64,000 nucleotides of DNA from Nannocystis pusilla (GCF_020073745.1 NZ_JAIRAU010000028.1:372001-436000); one strand, 5' to 3'; positions 28,601 through 36,115 are shown, counted from the stretch's first letter. The notes: a model not told the origin generated them from the letters alone. Numbers and translations: made by a program.

Positions 28601-28892
28601 CGTCACCACCGACTGCGCCGCCACGCCGATGACCCCGAGCTGCGGTCAGGCCGACGACGGCAGCCTCGCCTGTGTCCCCGGCCCCGGCCCCGACGAGCCG
28701 ACCACCGGCGCGCCCACCAGCAGCGGCGAGGGCGGCGAGTCCGGCGACAGCAGCGATTCCACCCCCGACAGCGCCACCGGCGGCGAGGTCGGCACGATCA
28801 CCTGCTCGTGCCGCAGCGACGCCCCCGTCGACTGGCGCCAGCTGCTGCTGGCCGCCCCGCTGCTGCTGCTGCGCCGCCGTCGCCGTCGCTGA
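25626..28892 (+). CDS. M4 (thermolysin-family) metalloprotease with EGF-like repeats and MYXO-CTERM-like tail
   Basis: The 1088-residue secreted protease has a signal peptide (about 1-24), an FTP-type inhibitory propeptide (about 80-200, LHYDVRFRGLPVWGAEVRAH) and a catalytic domain. The zinc ligands are in SAHEYSHAVI (HExxH, about 429-433) and GALNESFADVMAMM (third ligand Glu), and the active-site His region is GGVHINSGIPNHAAYLL. From about 590 onward there are Cys-rich EGF-like and myxobacterial Cys repeats (CWCDPGFVPSGDGTAC, CVCQDGFKPSQDGSQC, CACDPGFEG). A Thr/Ser/Glu linker and CSC, hydrophobic segment and poly-Arg end form a MYXO-CTERM-like sorting tag. ATG 25626 gives a clean signal. It is probably a surface or secreted proteolytic enzyme for predation or nutrition. 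Confidence 0.92.
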   Translation: MPTRRLSLLAATFVTLAMIPLADAAEPAGKQRSQVRRGNKTLGKPLARVVAAGALRRPIAVAQAGKAAAPAPFVRVALTDLAARSDEPARVRLDPAHGTLRRFDGHVANPHGAGVRAAEALLAEHRDVLGLAAGPGAVELAQQRVVTGDAGDLALHYDVRFRGLPVWGAEVRAHFDRHGALTSIAAQNLGRLDPPLVVKFGVEAARARARRHNAPDAADRRATDRGPAELGVWPQSHDRGGVLAWRLIQTVNLSDGSYQHYATYVDAEAGRVLARHPLVTAETVTPTTGTADDHFGKQVTLRLSHYQDKKEYGLYDRSKGLASATLQTLDAGNSDWPGSAALATSKSKTGWTPAEATAHAHMQKVIDYFQATHGRNSWDGKGAAVEQLIHYGQAYNNAFWDPLNRLMAIGDGDKWLFKEFTRSLDVSAHEYSHAVITGTANLVYQNQPGALNESFADVMAMMIDRDDWTLGEDVVGPGFGAPFARSFIDPELGQQPKHMNQLYKGFEDFGGVHINSGIPNHAAYLLATARSKELLEKIWYRTLYKGHIGSHASFIDMAQGTVAACKELVALGQATDGDCTATAEAWVGVGVLAASDVPMDGCPDDASEKDGLCWCDPGFVPSGDGTACVALGDVDCPAGAIEANGLCVCQDGFKPSQDGSQCVAEEMGCPLNSGWNAATKKCACDPGFEGAPNAPDGKCEPVESDCPADAHPEWADPMNQADYTCACNDNFEDDGNGNCVVIAGTCGNESFFGRCAGDTLVYCQIGAPDDEIVSIDCAADGLVCGKFDSIVGFDCLNPDGKGAAATCDADGYQECGANNPFCVSEQDAATGFCSHECKAGGDCESAYDCCASVSDGTRACLVDPYCAENIDTKATCKDVPGGSNFYGKCVGDVLVYCDGSTGVTQEVYCAKEGKECGFVDEKVGYSCVDPDSGALPEAPADWCPYAKDGSCDVPDLCPEGSDGADCNPCGGVTGEGTCDGDILQFCDPDDGLVTTDCAATPMTPSCGQADDGSLACVPGPGPDEPTTGAPTSSGEGGESGDSSDSTPDSATGGEVGTITCSCRSDAPVDWRQLLLAAPLLLLRRRRRR

Positions 28893-28897
28893 TCGGA

Positions 28898-28989
28898 CAT
28901 GTCGCTTCGCGCATGTTTTTTAAAAGCATGCGCAGATCGGCTCAACGCCGTTCGGACAGGCGCCACTGAGGCCTGTCCAGAAGAACATG
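28898..28989. repeat. 14-bp-period CATG array, imperfect, convergent gap
   Basis: CATG anchors stand at 28898 and 28912 (14 bp), then 28927 (15 bp; unit with T-run and TTAAAA). A second block has CAGG at 28957, CCTG at 28972 and CATG at 28986. GGACAGG at 28954 and CCTGTCC at 28972 are inverted. It fills the gap between the protease and the SUKH-like gene, which converge. Confidence 0.75.
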
Positions 28990-29014
28990 TCCTATCGACC
29001 CGGCGGCCGCGCCG

Positions 29015-29599
29015 TCAGGCGGCCGCGACGAACTCGCCGATCGCGGCGCGCAGCCAGGCCGTGAAGTCGGGATAGTCGTGCGCCTCCGCCGACACGCGGG
29101 CCCCGCCGGCGCGCTTGCGGGCGAACAGCGGCTCGTCGGCGTGATGGCAGCACACCGGCAGCTCGGGCCCGGGCGCGCTGGTGTCGAAGCACCACTGGCC
29201 GCCGCCGCCGGCGTCGGCGAACGCGACCAGGTGGTCGGTCGTGATCGCGTGCTCGCTGCCGTCGTCGTCGATCCACAGCACGCCGGGGCCGACGCGCACG
29301 TGCTGCTTCGTGTGGGCCGCCGCCTCGCGCGGCGTGTAGACGCACAGCTCCACCACCTCGCCGGGCGCGTCGAGCACCCGCAGCGAGCCGAACGCCGCCA
29401 TGAACGCGCGCCAGCTCGGCGGCCCCGCGAACTCGACCTCGGGGCGCAGCGCCGCCGCCAGCTCGTCGAGCGCCGCCGCCGGCACCGCGCCGTAGACCGC
29501 GCCGAGGTCGCGCTCGGCGGCCGCCGCGATCAGGCCGTAGACGAGCTCCTCGAGGCCGCCTGCGCCGCCATTTCCCTTTGCACCTGTCTTCTTCGCCAT
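29015..29599 (-). CDS. SMI1/KNR4 (SUKH)-like protein
   Basis: The 194-residue cytoplasmic protein has no signal. Its second half shows the SUKH pattern: a start of domain in DHLVAFADAGGGGQWCFDT, then PGPELPVCCHHADEP and a terminal helix YPDFTAWLRAAIGEF. The usual order is 'l..f...G.g...fd', a short acidic turn and a final 'F..wL' helix. SUKH proteins are often immunity proteins for contact-dependent toxins, but solitary copies occur widely and no toxin gene is adjacent. The N-terminus is low-complexity (Lys/Gly/Ala). The ATG at 29599 is itself the CATG anchor of a 14-bp array, and codons 4-8 (KTGAK) lie in that array. Confidence 0.65.
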   Translation of the reverse strand: MAKKTGAKGNGGAGGLEELVYGLIAAAAERDLGAVYGAVPAAALDELAAALRPEVEFAGPPSWRAFMAAFGSLRVLDAPGEVVELCVYTPREAAAHTKQHVRVGPGVLWIDDDGSEHAITTDHLVAFADAGGGGQWCFDTSAPGPELPVCCHHADEPLFARKRAGGARVSAEAHDYPDFTAWLRAAIGEFVAAA

Positions 29600-29656
29600 G
29601 TCCCTGGCTACCTTACCCTTTACACCTGTCCTCTACAACATGCTCCAACGCTCAGA
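29583..29656. repeat. 14-bp-period array, 5 intervals, spanning a start and a stop codon
   Basis: Anchors stand at 29583 (CCTG), 29597 (CATG), 29611 (CCTT), 29625 (CCTG), 29639 (CATG) and 29653 (CAGA). The array covers the first codons of the SUKH-like gene, the 52-bp gap, and the stop codon of the upstream TPR gene. The units are pyrimidine-rich. Confidence 0.8.
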
Positions 29657-30431
29657 ATTGGAGCTGCACCGCGGCGCCGCCGGCCCACTGCAGCCGCGCC
29701 TTGCCGAGCGCGATGCTGTCGAGCTTGCGCTTCGACTTGACCGCCTGCACGAGCATGCCCGCCGAGGCGCCGGCCAGGAGCACGCCGACGAGGGTGAGCC
29801 AGTAGCCGGCAATGATCAGCCCGCCCTTCGGCTGGGTCGCCTCCATCGGCAGGGCGGGATTCTTCATGTTCCACGCCATCGCCTCCGCGTACTCGTCCTT
29901 GCGCTTGCGATGGAACACGAACGAGGTCACGCCCCCGGCGAGCGAACCCAGACCGAGCGTCAGCAGCGACGCGCCGACCCCGATCTGCCGCCGGTAGGTG
30001 CGGGCGATCCGCTCGCGCCTCCGGCCGAGCTCGTCGAGGCGCTGGTCGACGAGCAGCTGCTCGTCGGGCGAGCCGTGCGGGCGAAACGCCTGGTACTCGC
30101 TCACCGCCGTGCCGAGCTTGCCCTGCGCCTCCGCCAACACCGCCAGGTTGAAGTGCAGCGGCCGCCAGTTCGGCGCGAAGAAGGCCACCCGGCGGAACTC
30201 CTCCTCGGCGTCGACGTAGGCCCCCCTATTAAAATGGTCGACGGCCTTGCTCGCGTGCTTCTGCGCCTGCGAGTTGAGCTCCTCCGACGTCTCGGCGGTC
30301 GCCGGCTCCGACCCCTCGCTGGCGCGAACCGCGGCCGGCGTCGCCAGCGAGGCCGCGCACGCCGCTGCGACCGCCGCGCGGCCGAGCCTGAACCCTGTCC
30401 CTGAGAACATGTCTTTGGGCACCTGCACCAT
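29652..30431 (-). CDS. TPR/membrane protein, paralog A of a tandem pair
   Basis: The 259-residue product has a signal-like hydrophobic start (RLGRAAVAAACAASLATPAA), a TPR-like helical region (about 45-125, with KAVDHFNRGAYVDAEEEFRR and HFNLAVLAEAQGKLGTAVSE) and two membrane helices (about 147-172 and 200-226). A short tail ends in RLQWAGGAAVQLQF. It is clearly homologous along its whole length to the upstream gene at 30517-31365. ATG 30431 is chosen because the paralog starts at the same position. The bases before it (ggcgagtg) match the end of the DUF4384 gene, showing that the duplication carried a scrap of that gene. It is the last gene of the caspase operon. It probably works in envelope stress or signalling complexes, but this is a guess. 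Confidence 0.75.
   Translation of the reverse strand: MVQVPKDMFSGTGFRLGRAAVAAACAASLATPAAVRASEGSEPATAETSEELNSQAQKHASKAVDHFNRGAYVDAEEEFRRVAFFAPNWRPLHFNLAVLAEAQGKLGTAVSEYQAFRPHGSPDEQLLVDQRLDELGRRRERIARTYRRQIGVGASLLTLGLGSLAGGVTSFVFHRKRKDEYAEAMAWNMKNPALPMEATQPKGGLIIAGYWLTLVGVLLAGASAGMLVQAVKSKRKLDSIALGKARLQWAGGAAVQLQF
30394..30425. repeat. 14-bp-period array in the 5' codons of paralog A
   Basis: Anchors CCTG (30394), CATG (30408) and CCTG (30422) flank tccctgagaa and tctttgggca. The coding strand reads QVPKDMFSGTG. Paralog B has the same array (31328-31359) with a few changes in the units but none in the anchors. Confidence 0.75.
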
Positions 30432-30476
30432 CACTCGCCGTCCTTCGCCGGGCCGCGCCCTACTGGCCATGCGGGC

Positions 30477-30521
30477 CATGCCCCATGAAACATGTCCTCT
30501 GCGCCATGCCAAATGGTCAGA
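30477..30521. repeat. 14-bp-period CATG array between the TPR paralogs
   Basis: CATG anchors stand at 30477, 30491 and 30505; the last interval to CAGA (30518) is 13 bp. It occupies the 85-bp gap and touches the stop codon of paralog B. Confidence 0.7.
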
Positions 30522-31365
30522 ACCGGAGCGTGGCCCCGGCCCCGCCGTTCCACTGCAGCTTGGTCTTGCCGAGGTTGATGCCGTCGAGCTGCCGCTTCGA
30601 CTTGATGGCGTTGCGCAGCGGGATGATCGAGTACGCGGTCAGCAACAGGCCGAAGATCGCCAGGTAGACGCCGCCGTAGAGCATGCCGGTGCGGCGCTTC
30701 GTCAGCGACGTGGCATCTGCACGGAGCTCGTCTCTTTGCATCACGAGAAGGGGATCGGGGTTCGGCATCCCCTGCAGCATCATGTCGGCCTGATCAGCCA
30801 GTTCGGTGTACTCGTCGGCCCGCTTGCTGTTGCGGGCCATGATGGCGAACAGGGCGGCCGCCCCGCCGATGCTGCCGAGCCCGAGGATCATCGCTCCAGA
30901 GGTGAGCGCGATCTGCCGCTTGTACGCCCCCGAGATCTTCATCTTCCGCCGCCCGAGCTCGTCGAGTCGCTGATCGACGATCATCTGCTCGTCGGGCGAC
31001 CCGTGCGGTCGGAACGCCTTGTACTCGCTGACGGCGGTCCCGAGCTTACCCTGCGCCTCCGCCAGCACCGCCAGATTGAAATGGAGCGGACGCCAGTTCG
31101 GCGCGAAGAAGGCCATCCGGCGGAACTCCTCCTCGGAGTCGACGTAGGCCCCATTATTAAAATGTTCGATGGCCTTGACCGCGTGCTTCTGCGCCTGCGC
31201 GTTGAGCTCCTCCGACGTCTCGGCGGTCGACGGCTCCGGCCCCTCCGGTTCGGTCGCGCCGGCCAGCGTCGGCGTCGCCAGCGACGCCGCGCACGCCACT
31301 GCGACCGCCGCGCGGCCGATCTTCAATCCTGTCCTTGCGAACATGTCTTTGGACACCTGCGTCAT
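30517..31365 (-). CDS. TPR/membrane protein, paralog B of a tandem pair
   Basis: The 282-residue protein is collinear with paralog A: signal-like start (KIGRAAVAVACAASLATP), TPR-like region (KAIEHFNNGAYVDSEEEFRR, HFNLAVLAEAQGKLGTAVSE), first membrane helix (about 148-170), a longer central insert with Met/Asp residues (LADQADMMLQGMPNPDPLL), and a second membrane helix. The tail is LQWNGGAGATLRF. ATG 31365 overlaps the TGA of the preceding DUF4384 gene (TGATG), so translation is coupled. Paralog A ends almost identically, so both may form the same complex. The TPR region should bind protein partners on the periplasmic side if the signal-like segment is used as an anchor. Confidence 0.78.
   Translation of the reverse strand: MTQVSKDMFARTGLKIGRAAVAVACAASLATPTLAGATEPEGPEPSTAETSEELNAQAQKHAVKAIEHFNNGAYVDSEEEFRRMAFFAPNWRPLHFNLAVLAEAQGKLGTAVSEYKAFRPHGSPDEQMIVDQRLDELGRRKMKISGAYKRQIALTSGAMILGLGSIGGAAALFAIMARNSKRADEYTELADQADMMLQGMPNPDPLLVMQRDELRADATSLTKRRTGMLYGGVYLAIFGLLLTAYSIIPLRNAIKSKRQLDGINLGKTKLQWNGGAGATLRF
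31328..31359. repeat. 14-bp-period array in the 5' codons of paralog B
   Basis: Anchors CCTG (31328), CATG (31342) and CCTG (31356) flank tccttgcgaa and tctttggaca. The anchors are unchanged relative to paralog A, while the 10-bp units differ at a few bases. Confidence 0.75.
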
Positions 31366-32441
31366 CACTCGCCATCCTTCGGCACGATCTCGTACGACTG
31401 CGTCACCCGGGCCCAGCGGGAGATCGGCACCTGGGACAGCGCCTTCTCGAGCTTCTCGGCGTAGGCCAGCCCCTCGCCGGCGTCCATCGCGGCCGGCTTG
31501 AAGCGGTCGAAGTCTTCGCGGTGGGTGAACGCGTAGACCACCAGCGTCTCGCGGGCCGCCGTCTTGGGGTCGCGGAGCTGGGCCTTAATTTTCGTCTCGT
31601 CGGGGCTGGGGAGCACGAGCTGGCTCTTGCCCTTGACCGTCGGCAGCGACACCTGGCCGCTCGGGTAAAGCACGCCACCGACGCCCGACTCCTCGAGCAC
31701 GATCACGATGAGGTACGCCGTCTCGTTGGCCGCGAACTCGAAGCGGATCGGGTCACCGTCGGTGAACTTGTCGGGCAGGACGGCCGAGAAGTCGAACTGC
31801 TTCTGCTGGGCCGCGCGGTCGTAGCTGAACGCGTAGGCCTGGGGGTCGCTCCACTCCATGCTGTCGAGCGCCTCGGTGGCCGCCTCTCGGCCGCCCTCGA
31901 TGCCGAGGCCGGCCTTGCCGGCGCGGCCCTTGGCGGCGCCCTCGGCCGAGCGGACCAGCTTGCGGAAGCCCGAGCCGACGCGGACGGACTTGACGATCAC
32001 CTCGCCGCACGGGCCCTCGGTGTCGGCGGTCAGCGTCTTGACGTTGACGATCTCGTACTCCGCCTCGACCGAGCGGCCGTAGCGGGCCTCGAGCTTGAGC
32101 ATGTCCTTGTAGCCGCCGGCGAACGCGGTGAGGTCGCCGAGGCCGACGCGGTACTTCTTCTTGTAGCTCGACGACGACTCCTTGACGCGGACCTCGCAGC
32201 CGGGCGCGCGCTCGTCGGCGATCGTCCACGCGCCGGCCGAGGTCACGCGGACCTGGCGGCCGAGCAGGCCCTCGGCGTCGCCGGTCGGCTCGAGCAGGAA
32301 GTGGGTGTCGGACGAGAACCCGCCGATCTTCTCGGCGACCTCGCCGTCGGCCTTGGGCGCGGCGAGGAAGCCTTGCTTCGTGCATGACCCGAGGGACATG
32401 CCCCAAAGTACAGCCACGGTGACTAGCGCGGCGCGGCTCAT
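31365..32441 (-). CDS. DUF4384-type lipoprotein
   Basis: The 358-residue protein has a lipoprotein signal (lipobox SLGSC near residue 20), a central beta-rich region, and a C-terminal DUF4384-like domain (about 210-300: GDPIRFEFAANETAYLIVIV, then LEESGVGGVLYPSGQVSLPTV). That domain is frequently found fused or adjacent to caspase-like peptidases. ATG 32441 overlaps the caspase stop (ATGA) and the gene's own TGA overlaps paralog B's ATG, so the order caspase, DUF4384, TPR-B is tightly coupled. The 'RETLVVYAFTHREDF' region near the end is typical of the same group. It probably senses or reports envelope state to the caspase, by analogy only. Confidence 0.78.
   Translation of the reverse strand: MSRAALVTVAVLWGMSLGSCTKQGFLAAPKADGEVAEKIGGFSSDTHFLLEPTGDAEGLLGRQVRVTSAGAWTIADERAPGCEVRVKESSSSYKKKYRVGLGDLTAFAGGYKDMLKLEARYGRSVEAEYEIVNVKTLTADTEGPCGEVIVKSVRVGSGFRKLVRSAEGAAKGRAGKAGLGIEGGREAATEALDSMEWSDPQAYAFSYDRAAQQKQFDFSAVLPDKFTDGDPIRFEFAANETAYLIVIVLEESGVGGVLYPSGQVSLPTVKGKSQLVLPSPDETKIKAQLRDPKTAARETLVVYAFTHREDFDRFKPAAMDAGEGLAYAEKLEKALSQVPISRWARVTQSYEIVPKDGE
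32383..32414. repeat. 14-bp-period array in lipoprotein signal codons
   Basis: Anchors CATG (32383), CATG (32397) and CAGC (32411) flank acccgaggga and ccccaaagta. They lie in the codons of the hydrophobic core and lipobox (AVLWGMSLGSC) of the DUF4384 gene. Confidence 0.7.
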
Positions 32442-33517
32442 CGCGAGTACCCCCACGAGACGATGAACTCGTCGGCCGAGCTGAGCTTCTTGCCGATCGT
32501 CAGGTGCGGCGTCTGCTCGCGGTTGGCCTTCTTGGCCTCGCGCTTGACGCGGGGCCCGACCCACTCCGCCAGCTCCTGCAGCGAGATCTGGCCGTCACCG
32601 TTGATATCGCCCTGACCGCTCCCGAGCGCCTCGATGACGTACTTCGAGAACAGCCCGCCCGAGCCGTCGGCGGCCGGGCCGGAGATCTCGGCGCCCGACG
32701 AGGCCGACAGCATCGCCACGCGCGTCTGCGGCTTCACGTCCTCGACGCGCACCAGCGGGCGTGTCCCCGGGGCCAGGACCGAGCGGCCGCCCGCGCCGGA
32801 GAAGCACGAGTCGGCCATCGCCAGCACGTCCTTGGCCTTGGTCTTCTCGAGGTCGCCGAGCACCTCGGTCATCGGGATCGCCGTGTCCTTGAGGTACTGC
32901 GGGTCGCCGTCGAACGGCACGATGTAGCTGACCCCGCTGGTCGGCTCCGGCGCGCCGTGGCCGCTGAAGTAGAAGTACACGCGGCCGCCGTTCGGCACGT
33001 TGGCCTGCAGCCAGCGCAGCTGCTTGGCGATGTCGGTGCGGCTGGCGCGGTCGTCGAGCAGCACCTTGATGTTGTCCTCCGGCACGCCGAGGGTGACCCG
33101 GGCCAGCTCGGCGAACTTCTCCGCGTCCGAGCGGGCGCCGCCGGCCGGCGTCACGTCGCGGTACTTCTCGATGCCGACGATGAGCGCGTAGGCCGTCGGC
33201 TGCGGCGACGCCGACACCATCGCCCCGCCCTTGCCGCCGCCGCCGCCGCTGCTGCCGCTGCCGCTGTTTCGCTTGCCCGAGTCGTCGGCGGTCGAGCGCC
33301 AGTCGGAGCTCGACGAGCCGCCGTCGTCACGCACGTCGTTGCGGGCCAGCTGCGAGCCGCCGCCGCTCGAGTTCATCGAGCCGGCGTCGACGCGGAGCTC
33401 GGCGGGCACGATGAGCGGGGGGAGCTCGTCGACCGGCGTGGCGGTTGCGATCTGAGTCTGTTTGCAGGCCGGCGTCAGGACCAGCGCGGCGAGGGATAAA
33501 ACGATGCGACGCGACAC
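32438..33517 (-). CDS. Caspase-like (metacaspase) lipoprotein peptidase
   Basis: The 359-residue protein starts at GTG 33517 with a lipoprotein signal (lipobox LTPAC) and a long Ser/Gly linker. The C14 peptidase fold begins near residue 108 (TAYALIVGIEKYRD), with the catalytic His in VYFYFSGHGAPE (about 187-192) and the catalytic Cys in VLAMADSCFSGAGG (about 236). A loop with an EF-hand-like DINGDGQISLQEL (about 304-316) could bind calcium. Such proteins cleave after basic residues or act as signalling proteases. It heads a coupled cluster with a DUF4384 lipoprotein and two TPR proteins. Because it is lipidated it should act in the periplasm or outer membrane, unlike cytosolic metacaspases. 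It is divergent from an ABC transporter with only 49 bp between. Confidence 0.85.
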   Translation of the reverse strand: MSRRIVLSLAALVLTPACKQTQIATATPVDELPPLIVPAELRVDAGSMNSSGGGSQLARNDVRDDGGSSSSDWRSTADDSGKRNSGSGSSGGGGGKGGAMVSASPQPTAYALIVGIEKYRDVTPAGGARSDAEKFAELARVTLGVPEDNIKVLLDDRASRTDIAKQLRWLQANVPNGGRVYFYFSGHGAPEPTSGVSYIVPFDGDPQYLKDTAIPMTEVLGDLEKTKAKDVLAMADSCFSGAGGRSVLAPGTRPLVRVEDVKPQTRVAMLSASSGAEISGPAADGSGGLFSKYVIEALGSGQGDINGDGQISLQELAEWVGPRVKREAKKANREQTPHLTIGKKLSSADEFIVSWGYSR

Positions 33518-33566
33518 GGGCAGTATCCATATCCGCGCGCCGCTGCTACAGTCAACGACTCCCCCG

Positions 33567-34412
33567 ATGATCGAAGTCGTCGATCTCACCAAGTCTTTCC
33601 CGATCTCGCGCCAGCAACGGCGCGAATTGGCGGCCCAGAGCGCGGCACCCTCCAAAACTGCCGGCCGACCTGGAGCTAGTGCCACCAACCTTCAGGCGGT
33701 CGCCGGGGCCACGTTTCGCTGCCGCCCCGGCCGCGTATTCGCGCTCCTGGGGCCCAACGGGGCCGGCAAGACCACCGTCTTGCGCATGATCGCCACCCTG
33801 CTGCGCCCCGACGGCGGGCGGATCTCGATCGCCGGCGTCGACGCGCTCGCCGATCCGGTCGCGGCGCGGCGGCGGCTCGGCTTCCTCACCGGCTCGACCA
33901 AATTGTACGAGCGCCTGACCGCCGAGGAGAACGTGCGTTACGCCGCCGATCTCCACGGCGTCGCCGCGCCCGATTACAAGCGCCGCCGCGACGCCCTGTT
34001 CGGCGCTCTCGGCATCGAGGCCTACGCCGGCCGCCGGGCGGGCCAGCTGTCGACCGGCATGAAGCAGAAGATCGCCATCGCCCGTACGGTCATCCACGAC
34101 CCCGAGGTCGTGGTATTCGACGAGGCGACTTCGGGCCTCGACGTCATCGCCGCGCGCGCGATCATCCAGCTCATCAAGGACTGCCGCGCCCAGGGCAAGA
34201 CCGTCCTGTTCTCGACCCACATCATGAGCGAGGTGACGATGCTCGCCGACGACCTGGCGGTGTTCCACCGCGGCCGCGTGCTCGCCGGCGGCGGCCTCGA
34301 GGAGGTGCTCGCCCGCGCGGTCGACGAGCACGGCCAGCGGCGCACCCTCGAGGACGAGTTCGTGCGCCTCATCGACGCCGCCGAGGCCGAGCTCGGGGAG
34401 GCGCGGCCATGA
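33567..34412 (+). CDS. NatA-type ABC transporter ATP-binding protein
   Basis: The 281-residue ATPase has Walker A GPNGAGKTT (about 62-70), signature LSTGMKQKIAIAR (about 161-173), Walker B VVVFDEATSGLD (about 181-192) and the switch His in VLFSTHIMSEV. An insertion of about 25 residues after the first strand (rich in Arg/Gln/Ala) is unusual. The class matches NatA/CcmA-like exporters of the ABC-2 family, and the next gene encodes its permease with a four-base ATGA overlap. The ATG at 33567 (MIEVVDLTKSF) is the canonical start; the longer frame overlaps the divergent caspase promoter and is rejected. Substrate is unknown; sodium or antibiotic export is known for relatives. Confidence 0.88.
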   Translation: MIEVVDLTKSFPISRQQRRELAAQSAAPSKTAGRPGASATNLQAVAGATFRCRPGRVFALLGPNGAGKTTVLRMIATLLRPDGGRISIAGVDALADPVAARRRLGFLTGSTKLYERLTAEENVRYAADLHGVAAPDYKRRRDALFGALGIEAYAGRRAGQLSTGMKQKIAIARTVIHDPEVVVFDEATSGLDVIAARAIIQLIKDCRAQGKTVLFSTHIMSEVTMLADDLAVFHRGRVLAGGGLEEVLARAVDEHGQRRTLEDEFVRLIDAAEAELGEARP

Positions 34413-35623
34413 GTTCGCCGGCTCTCGTCGTATTCCGCAAGGAGCTGCGCGACACCCTCCGCGACCGCCGCACGCTGGTGGCGATGGTGGTGGTCCCGCT
34501 GCTGCTGTTCCCGCTGCTGATGGTCGGCATGGCCAAGTTCTCGCAGTCGCGCGCCGCCGAGGCGCGCGACAAGACGCTCGAGGTCGCGGTCGCCGACGCC
34601 GAGCTCGGCCCGGACGGCCGCGGCTCCGGTCTCGCCGAGTTCCTGCGGCACGAGCCCGGCTTCGCCGTCACCGAGGTCCAGGACGTCACCGGCCTGCCCG
34701 AGCAGGTGCGCAGCGAGGCGCTCGACGCCGCGCTCATCGTCCCGTCGGGCTACGCCGCCGCCCTCGCGGCGCATTACCCGGCGCCGGTGCAGCTGCTCCA
34801 CAAGTCGAGCGACGACTTCGACATCCCGCGCACCCGCGTCGAGCAGGCGCTCGCGCGCTTCGAGCAGAAGCTGCTCGACGAGCGCCTGCGGTCGTTCGGC
34901 GTCGAGCCGCGGGTGCTCGACCCGATCGACGTCCAGCGCACCGACGTCGTCAGCTCGCGCGAGCTGTTCGGCAAGCTGCTCGGCGGCCTGCTGCCGTACA
35001 TGTTCATCATCTTCTGCTTCACCGGCGGCATGTACCCGGCCATCGACCTCGCCGCCGGCGAGAAGGAGCGCGGCACGCTCGAGACCCTGCTGTCCTCGCC
35101 CGCCAGCCGCCTGCAGATCGCCCTCGGTAAATTCGCCGTCGTCACCCTCACCGGCTTCACCTCGGCGCTGCTCGCCACCGTCGGCATGTACGTCAGCGTG
35201 CAGCAGGGCATCGAGGGCATCCCCCCGGCCATCCTCAGCGCCATCCAGAGCGTCCTCGCCCCCGGCACGATCGCCCTCGTGCTCGCGCTCATCCTCCCGC
35301 TCAGCGTGTTCTTCGCCGCCGCGCTGCTGATGCTGTCGCTCTACGCCCGCTCCTACAAGGAAGCCATGAGCGTCATCAGCCCTTTGATGATCGTCGTCGT
35401 CGTGCCCGCCGCGATCGCCCTGGCGCCGGGCGTGCGCCTCGGCCTCGTCACCGCGCTCGTCCCGGTGCTCAACGTGTCGCTCGCGACCCGCGAGATCATC
35501 GCCGGCACCGCCGAGCCGCTGCACCTCGCGCTGGTGTTCGCCTCGCTGCTGCTGCTGGCCGCCGGCGGCATGCTGGCGTGCGCCCGGTGGTTCTCCCGCG
35601 AAGACATCGTGTTCCGCTCCTGA
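34409..35623 (+). CDS. NatB-type ABC-2 permease
   Basis: The 404-residue integral membrane protein starts MSSPALVVFRKELRDTLRDR, which is the usual cytoplasmic N-terminus of NatB-like permeases. After one membrane helix (TLVAMVVVPLLLFPLLMVG, about 25-45) comes a large extracytoplasmic domain (about 55-190). A cluster of at least five further helices (about 190-395) follows, including the conserved ERGTLETLLSSPASR coupling region that contacts the ATPase. It is co-translated with the ATPase (ATGA). Together they form a two-gene exporter. No accessory membrane-fusion protein or regulator is adjacent. Confidence 0.87.
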   Translation: MSSPALVVFRKELRDTLRDRRTLVAMVVVPLLLFPLLMVGMAKFSQSRAAEARDKTLEVAVADAELGPDGRGSGLAEFLRHEPGFAVTEVQDVTGLPEQVRSEALDAALIVPSGYAAALAAHYPAPVQLLHKSSDDFDIPRTRVEQALARFEQKLLDERLRSFGVEPRVLDPIDVQRTDVVSSRELFGKLLGGLLPYMFIIFCFTGGMYPAIDLAAGEKERGTLETLLSSPASRLQIALGKFAVVTLTGFTSALLATVGMYVSVQQGIEGIPPAILSAIQSVLAPGTIALVLALILPLSVFFAAALLMLSLYARSYKEAMSVISPLMIVVVVPAAIALAPGVRLGLVTALVPVLNVSLATREIIAGTAEPLHLALVFASLLLLAAGGMLACARWFSREDIVFRS

Positions 35624-36019
35624 CGCGGCCACCGGGGCGCTCCGACCCCCCTTCCCTCGTCCGCGGCGCCGGCGAGATCCCGGCGTCGCCGTCGACCCGC
35701 ATACGCGGGCGAATCGTCGTTTTGCGGCCGCGCGAACCGTGGTTCACGACTCGCGGAAGCTCGGGCCTGTATGCACATAGCAGCCTGGGGGCTGCCGTTC
35801 CCGCTCACCGTCGAGGCGCGACGCGAAGACCGCGCGCCGCAATCATGGCACATGCGCGAAAATCGGCGGTCATGAAACGTATGTGTATAGACGGCCGAGT
35901 CAGAGCCGGACCTCGCTCTACCGACTCGTTGGCGGCCTCGTCGCCCGCTCGCGGCCGCTGCGAATGATGCCTGTGACCCCCTCGCCGATCATACGAGACG
36001 CATCATTGCGGTCAAGCGA

Positions 36020-36039
36020 CTGCGGACATATGTCCGCAG
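36020..36039. promoter_or_regulatory. Perfect 20-bp palindrome, probable operator
   Basis: CTGCGGACATATGTCCGCAG is fully self-complementary. It lies 173 bp upstream of the ADYC lipoprotein start. The inner GGACAT-ATGTCC is the array decamer GGACATGTCC with two extra bases at its centre, so it may be bound by a related factor. Confidence 0.6.
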
Positions 36040-36115
36040 ATTGAACCCCACCATTGAGGCTGGAGCCATTGCACGTCACACCACGCGAAATGGGGCGTCT
36101 ATGCATATGTACGAT

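Noticed and set aside
29015..29599. Toxin-immunity pair around the SUKH-like gene
   Set aside because: No toxin, polymorphic C-terminal domain or secretion gene is adjacent, so immunity is not supported.
30226..31164. AT-rich patches (tattaaaatg, attattaaaatg) in the TPR paralogs as promoters
   Set aside because: They lie in matching coding positions of both paralogs (HFNRGAY / HFNNGAY) and have no -35 partner. They may simply be retained rare codons.
35578..35967. Small plus-strand gene of 129 codons after the ABC permease
   Set aside because: Basic low-complexity translation, no ribosome-binding site, overlaps the permease end.
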